Below the pieces are notes generated by a model. It searched no databases and had not been told where the DNA came from. It saw only the letters and a list, made by a program, of their open reading frames with translations. Shown here piece by piece: positions 61,443 to 64,000 of a stretch of DNA of 64,000 nt. This DNA comes from Rhizobium brockwellii (lineage in GTDB: Bacteria; Pseudomonadota; Alphaproteobacteria; Rhizobiales; Rhizobiaceae). The stretch covers positions 4,262,501 to 4,326,500 of the forward strand of contig NZ_CP053439.1 of assembly GCF_000769405.2 (NCBI RefSeq). Reading direction: 5' to 3'. The stretch's first letter is position 1. Each line of letters starts with the position of its first letter. The position numbers were made by a program, and so were the translations under genes.

Positions 61443-62144
61443 TCAATCATAGATGCACCTGATGTAATCGCCCGAACCTTGTGCGCGTCTCTCGATCACG
61501 CCGGCGAGCCGGCGAAGACCTCGTCCGGGCTTGCCGGCATTGCGGTCGATCGGGTTCGGCAGCGAGACGGCCAGCAGCGATGCCTGGCGCCGCGTCAGCT
61601 TCGAGGCCGGCACCTTGAAATGATGCTGGGCCGCCGCCTCGATGCCGTAGATGCCGGGACCCCATTCGGCGATATTGAGATAGATTTCCATCAGCCGCCG
61701 TTTCGACAGGACAAAATCCGTGCTCACCGCGAGCGGAAGTTCCAGCGCCTTGCGCACGAAGGAGCGGCCGTTCCAGAGGAAGAGGTTTTTCGCCGTCTGC
61801 ATCGGAATGGTGCTGCCGCCACGTGTCGCCTGACCTTTCAGCGTATCCTCGACCAGCATGCGCATTTCCGCCCAGTCGACACCGCCGTGAAAGCAATATT
61901 GCCCGTCCTCCGACATCATCACCGACTGCACCACAACCGGGGCAATGTTATCAAGCGACACCCATTGCCTGTCGTAACCCCGCAGCAGCACGAGATCGCG
62001 CAGCATCAGCGTCGAGACGGGATGAATGAAAGGCAGCAGATAGAAAAAGATCAGCGCATAGGGAAGAATCAGCAAGACCAGCACGGCCAGAATAATGCGT
62101 TTCAACACACGCCCGTCTCCGAACCATCGCCGACGAGCCGGCAT
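61443..62144 (-). CDS. mtgA: Monofunctional biosynthetic peptidoglycan transglycosylase
   Basis: 233-aa GT51 enzyme that polymerises lipid II into glycan strands at the inner membrane. One membrane segment ([22 protein letters not shown]) precedes the transferase domain. The catalytic motif is [16 protein letters not shown] with the first Glu, followed by [20 protein letters not shown] and [25 protein letters not shown], all GT51 motifs. No transpeptidase domain. The ATG at 62144 has AGAGGA upstream; a TTG at 62180 would add 12 residues. Convergent genes and repeats flank it. Confidence 0.93.
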   Translation of the reverse strand: MPARRRWFGDGRVLKRIILAVLVLLILPYALIFFYLLPFIHPVSTLMLRDLVLLRGYDRQWVSLDNIAPVVVQSVMMSEDGQYCFHGGVDWAEMRMLVEDTLKGQATRGGSTIPMQTAKNLFLWNGRSFVRKALELPLAVSTDFVLSKRRLMEIYLNIAEWGPGIYGIEAAAQHHFKVPASKLTRRQASLLAVSLPNPIDRNAGKPGRGLRRLAGVIERRAQGSGDYIRCIYD

Positions 62145-62315
62145 GTCGACGCTGTCCTCTCTCTCCGGCGCTATATCCAATGTCCCCAGTCCGATTTCGC
62201 TCCTGTCGTTCTCATAACGCCTGCGCAGAGCTTATGCCAGAGTGCGCGGCGAATCTTGCTGCCGCCATCGACAATTCCGTTGCAAGCCCGGGGGCGCTCA
62301 TGCCAAACAGCGCCC

Positions 62316-63230
62316 ATGGACGCGAACCGGGACACTTTCGAGACGAGGCTGAAGAACAACGCCCGCGACATCGAGGCGCTGCTCGACGCATTGCTTTCAC
62401 CGAGTGCCCTTTCCGATGAAATCGCCAGGCCCGAGACGCTGCGCGATGCCATGCATTATGCCGTGCTGAACGGCGGCAAGCGGCTGCGCCCGTTTCTCGT
62501 CGTCGAAAGTGCAGCCCTGCTCGGCGGCGACGCCGAGGCGGCACTTCGCGTCGGCGCCGCCCTCGAATGCGTCCACTGCTATTCCCTCGTGCATGACGAT
62601 CTGCCGGCCATGGACGATGACGACCTGCGCCGCGGCAAACCAACGGTACATATCAAGTTCGACGAAGCGACGGCGATCCTCGCCGGCGACAGCCTGCTGA
62701 CCTACGCCTTCGACATCATCGCCGCGCCGGAAACGACCCTTGCCGATACGAGCAAGGCATCGCTGGTGCTGGCCCTTGCCCGCGCAGCCGGTCTCGGCGG
62801 CATGGCCGGCGGCCAGGCGCTCGACCTCGCGGCGGAAAAGCAGGCCCCCGACGAGGCCGGCATCATCCGCCTGCAGGCGATGAAAACAGGCGCGCTGATC
62901 CGCTTCGCCTGTGAAGCCGGCGCCGTCATCGCGGCAAGCCGGCCGGAGGATCGCCGTCGCCTGCGCGCCTTCGGCGAAAAGATCGGCCTTGCCTTCCAAC
63001 TGGCCGACGACATTCTCGACCTGACCTCGGATGCGGCGACCATGGGCAAGGCGACCGGCAAGGATGCGGCCCGCGGCAAGGGAACGCTTGTGGCCCTGCG
63101 CGGCATGGAATGGGCCGAAGCCCAGCTCCGCGAGCATGTCCGCGATGCAGAGGCGTTGCTTGCCCCCTACGGCCCCCGTGCCTCGACCCTCATTGCTGCG
63201 GCGCATTTCATCGCCGACCGGAAGAGCTGA
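62316..63230 (+). CDS. ispA: Geranyl/farnesyl diphosphate synthase (polyprenyl synthetase, IspA-like)
   Basis: 304-aa trans-isoprenyl diphosphate synthase. The first Asp-rich motif is VHDDLPAMDDDDLRRG, with two residues between the aspartates as in short-chain FPP synthases of the IspA group; the second is ADDILDLTSDAATMGKATGKDA. The conserved GGKRLRPFL is present near residue 53. It condenses isopentenyl diphosphate units to make farnesyl (possibly geranylgeranyl) diphosphate for quinones, undecaprenol and hopanoids. The real start is 62316; the frame upstream is only the reverse complement of mtgA. Its end is 9 bases from the hisC-type gene coming the other way. Confidence 0.93.
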   Translation: MDANRDTFETRLKNNARDIEALLDALLSPSALSDEIARPETLRDAMHYAVLNGGKRLRPFLVVESAALLGGDAEAALRVGAALECVHCYSLVHDDLPAMDDDDLRRGKPTVHIKFDEATAILAGDSLLTYAFDIIAAPETTLADTSKASLVLALARAAGLGGMAGGQALDLAAEKQAPDEAGIIRLQAMKTGALIRFACEAGAVIAASRPEDRRRLRAFGEKIGLAFQLADDILDLTSDAATMGKATGKDAARGKGTLVALRGMEWAEAQLREHVRDAEALLAPYGPRASTLIAAAHFIADRKS

Positions 63231-63239
63231 AGCGGCAGG

Positions 63240-64000
63240 TCAGGCTGTCAGTATTTCTTTGAGGGCGGAAACCAGACGGGCACACTCCTCGCCCGTGCCG
63301 ATGCTGATCCGCAGGAAGTCCGAAATACGCGGTTTGGCGAAATGCCGGACGAGAATGCCGCGCTCCCGCAGAGCGGCTTGAAGCGCTGCCCCGGAACGGC
63401 TTTGGTGCCTCGCGAAAACGAAGTTCGCCTGGGACGGCAAGACCTCGAAACCCAAAACTTCAAGTTCAGAGTCGAGGCTTTCGCGGCTGGCGATGATGTT
63501 CCTCCGGCATGTCTCAAACCACGCCTCGTCCTTGATCGCCGCCGTCGCGGCAAGCTGCGCCAGACGATCGAGCGGATAGGAATTGAAACTGTCCTTGACC
63601 CGCTCCAGCGCCTCAATCAGCGGCCGCTGCCCCAGCGCGAAGCCGATGCGCAGACCGGCAAGCGAACGGGACTTCGACAGGGTCTGGATCACCAGTAGGT
63701 TGGGATAGGTTGAAACGAGCCCGGCAGCGCTCTCGCCGCCGAAATCGATATAGGCCTCGTCTATGACAACGACCGCATCCGGATGGGCGGCAAGAAGTGC
63801 TTCGATACTGGCAAGTGGCAAGCCGATGCCGGTCGGCGCATTCGGATTGGGGATGATGATCGCGCCGCAGGGCCTGTCGTAATCTTCCAGCCCGATCCGA
63901 AACCCATCGTCAACAGGCACCTCGATCGCTTCGACGCCGTATAGCAGGCTATAGGTCGAATAGAAGGCGTAGGTCACATCGGGGTAGAGAAGCGGCCGCT
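63240..64000 (-). CDS. hisC: Histidinol-phosphate aminotransferase (3' part; N-terminus outside window)
   Basis: About 253 residues of a class-I PLP aminotransferase, frame open past the right edge. YPDVTYAFYSTYSLLYGV is the usual HisC segment; IIIPNPNAPTGIGL has the NPNAPTG substrate motif, VVIDEAYIDFGG carries the PLP-contacting DEAYxDF, TLSKSRSLAGLRIGFALG contains the PLP lysine, and RHFAKPRISDFLRISIGTGEE the C-terminal substrate Arg. It converts imidazole-acetol phosphate and glutamate to histidinol phosphate; some members also transaminate aromatic amino acids. The initiator lies right of the window. Confidence 0.92.
   Translation of the reverse strand, partial: RPLLYPDVTYAFYSTYSLLYGVEAIEVPVDDGFRIGLEDYDRPCGAIIIPNPNAPTGIGLPLASIEALLAAHPDAVVVIDEAYIDFGGESAAGLVSTYPNLLVIQTLSKSRSLAGLRIGFALGQRPLIEALERVKDSFNSYPLDRLAQLAATAAIKDEAWFETCRRNIIASRESLDSELEVLGFEVLPSQANFVFARHQSRSGAALQAALRERGILVRHFAKPRISDFLRISIGTGEECARLVSALKEILTA

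Noticed and set aside
61479..62315. N-terminal part of the 583-codon frame ending in the ispA-like gene
   Set aside because: It is antisense to mtgA; the isoprenyl synthase starts at 62316, where family similarity begins.

Overview
This is a 64 kb stretch of high-GC alphaproteobacterial chromosome. Protein sequences, gene order (rpoH2-carD-fdxA-S4-helicase, phbAB/phaR, epmBA/efp), a SAM-II riboswitch upstream of metA, a RirA-type iron box and several families of short palindromic intergenic repeats all point to the Rhizobium leguminosarum/R. etli group. I saw no tRNA, rRNA, CRISPR array, insertion sequence or phage gene, and the coding style is uniform. The window looks like core or long-resident chromosome rather than an island.

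Layout, left to right. 1-5658: end of a dipeptide/glutathione-type ABC importer operon containing a cytoplasmic gamma-glutamyltransferase and a DUF1028 protein. 5913-7247: a glucoamylase-like protein. 7316-11183 (minus): a ferric-iron ABC importer (fbp/sfu type) behind a TGA-N9-TCA iron box. 11393-17057: a pipecolate/aminoadipate branch of lysine catabolism (amaB, amaA, hglS) with a divergent LysR regulator and a stand-alone RAM-domain protein. 17205-28998: a glycan and carrier-protein locus, with a GT4 glycosyltransferase on the plus strand facing a minus-strand run of carrier protein, acyl-CoA dehydrogenase-like flavoprotein, amino acid:[carrier protein] ligase, DUF1839, GH2 glycosidase, GT4 and a flippase fused to two alpha/beta-hydrolase domains. 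29263-32091: epmB-epmA divergent from efp, the beta-lysylation system for EF-P. 32171-35870: N-acetylglucosamine catabolism (two SIS proteins, nagA, GntR regulator). 36034-38327: galM, and metA under a SAM-II riboswitch with a terminator. 38484-45875: an SbmA/BacA/YddA-like transporter with an eroded ATPase site, an exported protein, an ABC-F ATPase, thiamine pyrophosphokinase, and a MarR/MFS efflux pair. 46267-54336: M48 lipoprotein protease, RpoH, CarD, ferredoxin, S4 protein and an SUV3-like helicase with an Arg/Gly-rich tail. 54337-55199: a gene-free spacer unusually rich in GANTC (CcrM) sites arranged in three evenly spaced repeats. 55200-64000: small envelope proteins, PHB synthesis (phbB, phbA, phaR), rpmF, a GST, a DUF1868 protein, mtgA, a farnesyl-diphosphate-synthase-type gene and the 3' part of hisC.

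The strongest candidate for an undescribed system is the 18458-28998 operon. An aminoacyl-tRNA-synthetase-like ligase should load an amino acid onto the adjacent carrier protein. DUF1839 has a Cys/Asp/His layout that could make it the transferase releasing the aminoacyl group onto a sugar. The flavoprotein, glycosyltransferase, glycosidase and flippase-hydrolase fusion would make, trim and export the acceptor glycan. The amino acid activation step rests on a characterised family; the rest is inference from gene context. Other points of interest are the GANTC repeat spacer (54468-54980), a 23-codon ORF with a strong ribosome binding site and its own terminator between carD and rpoH, and the transporter whose P-loop has been lost.
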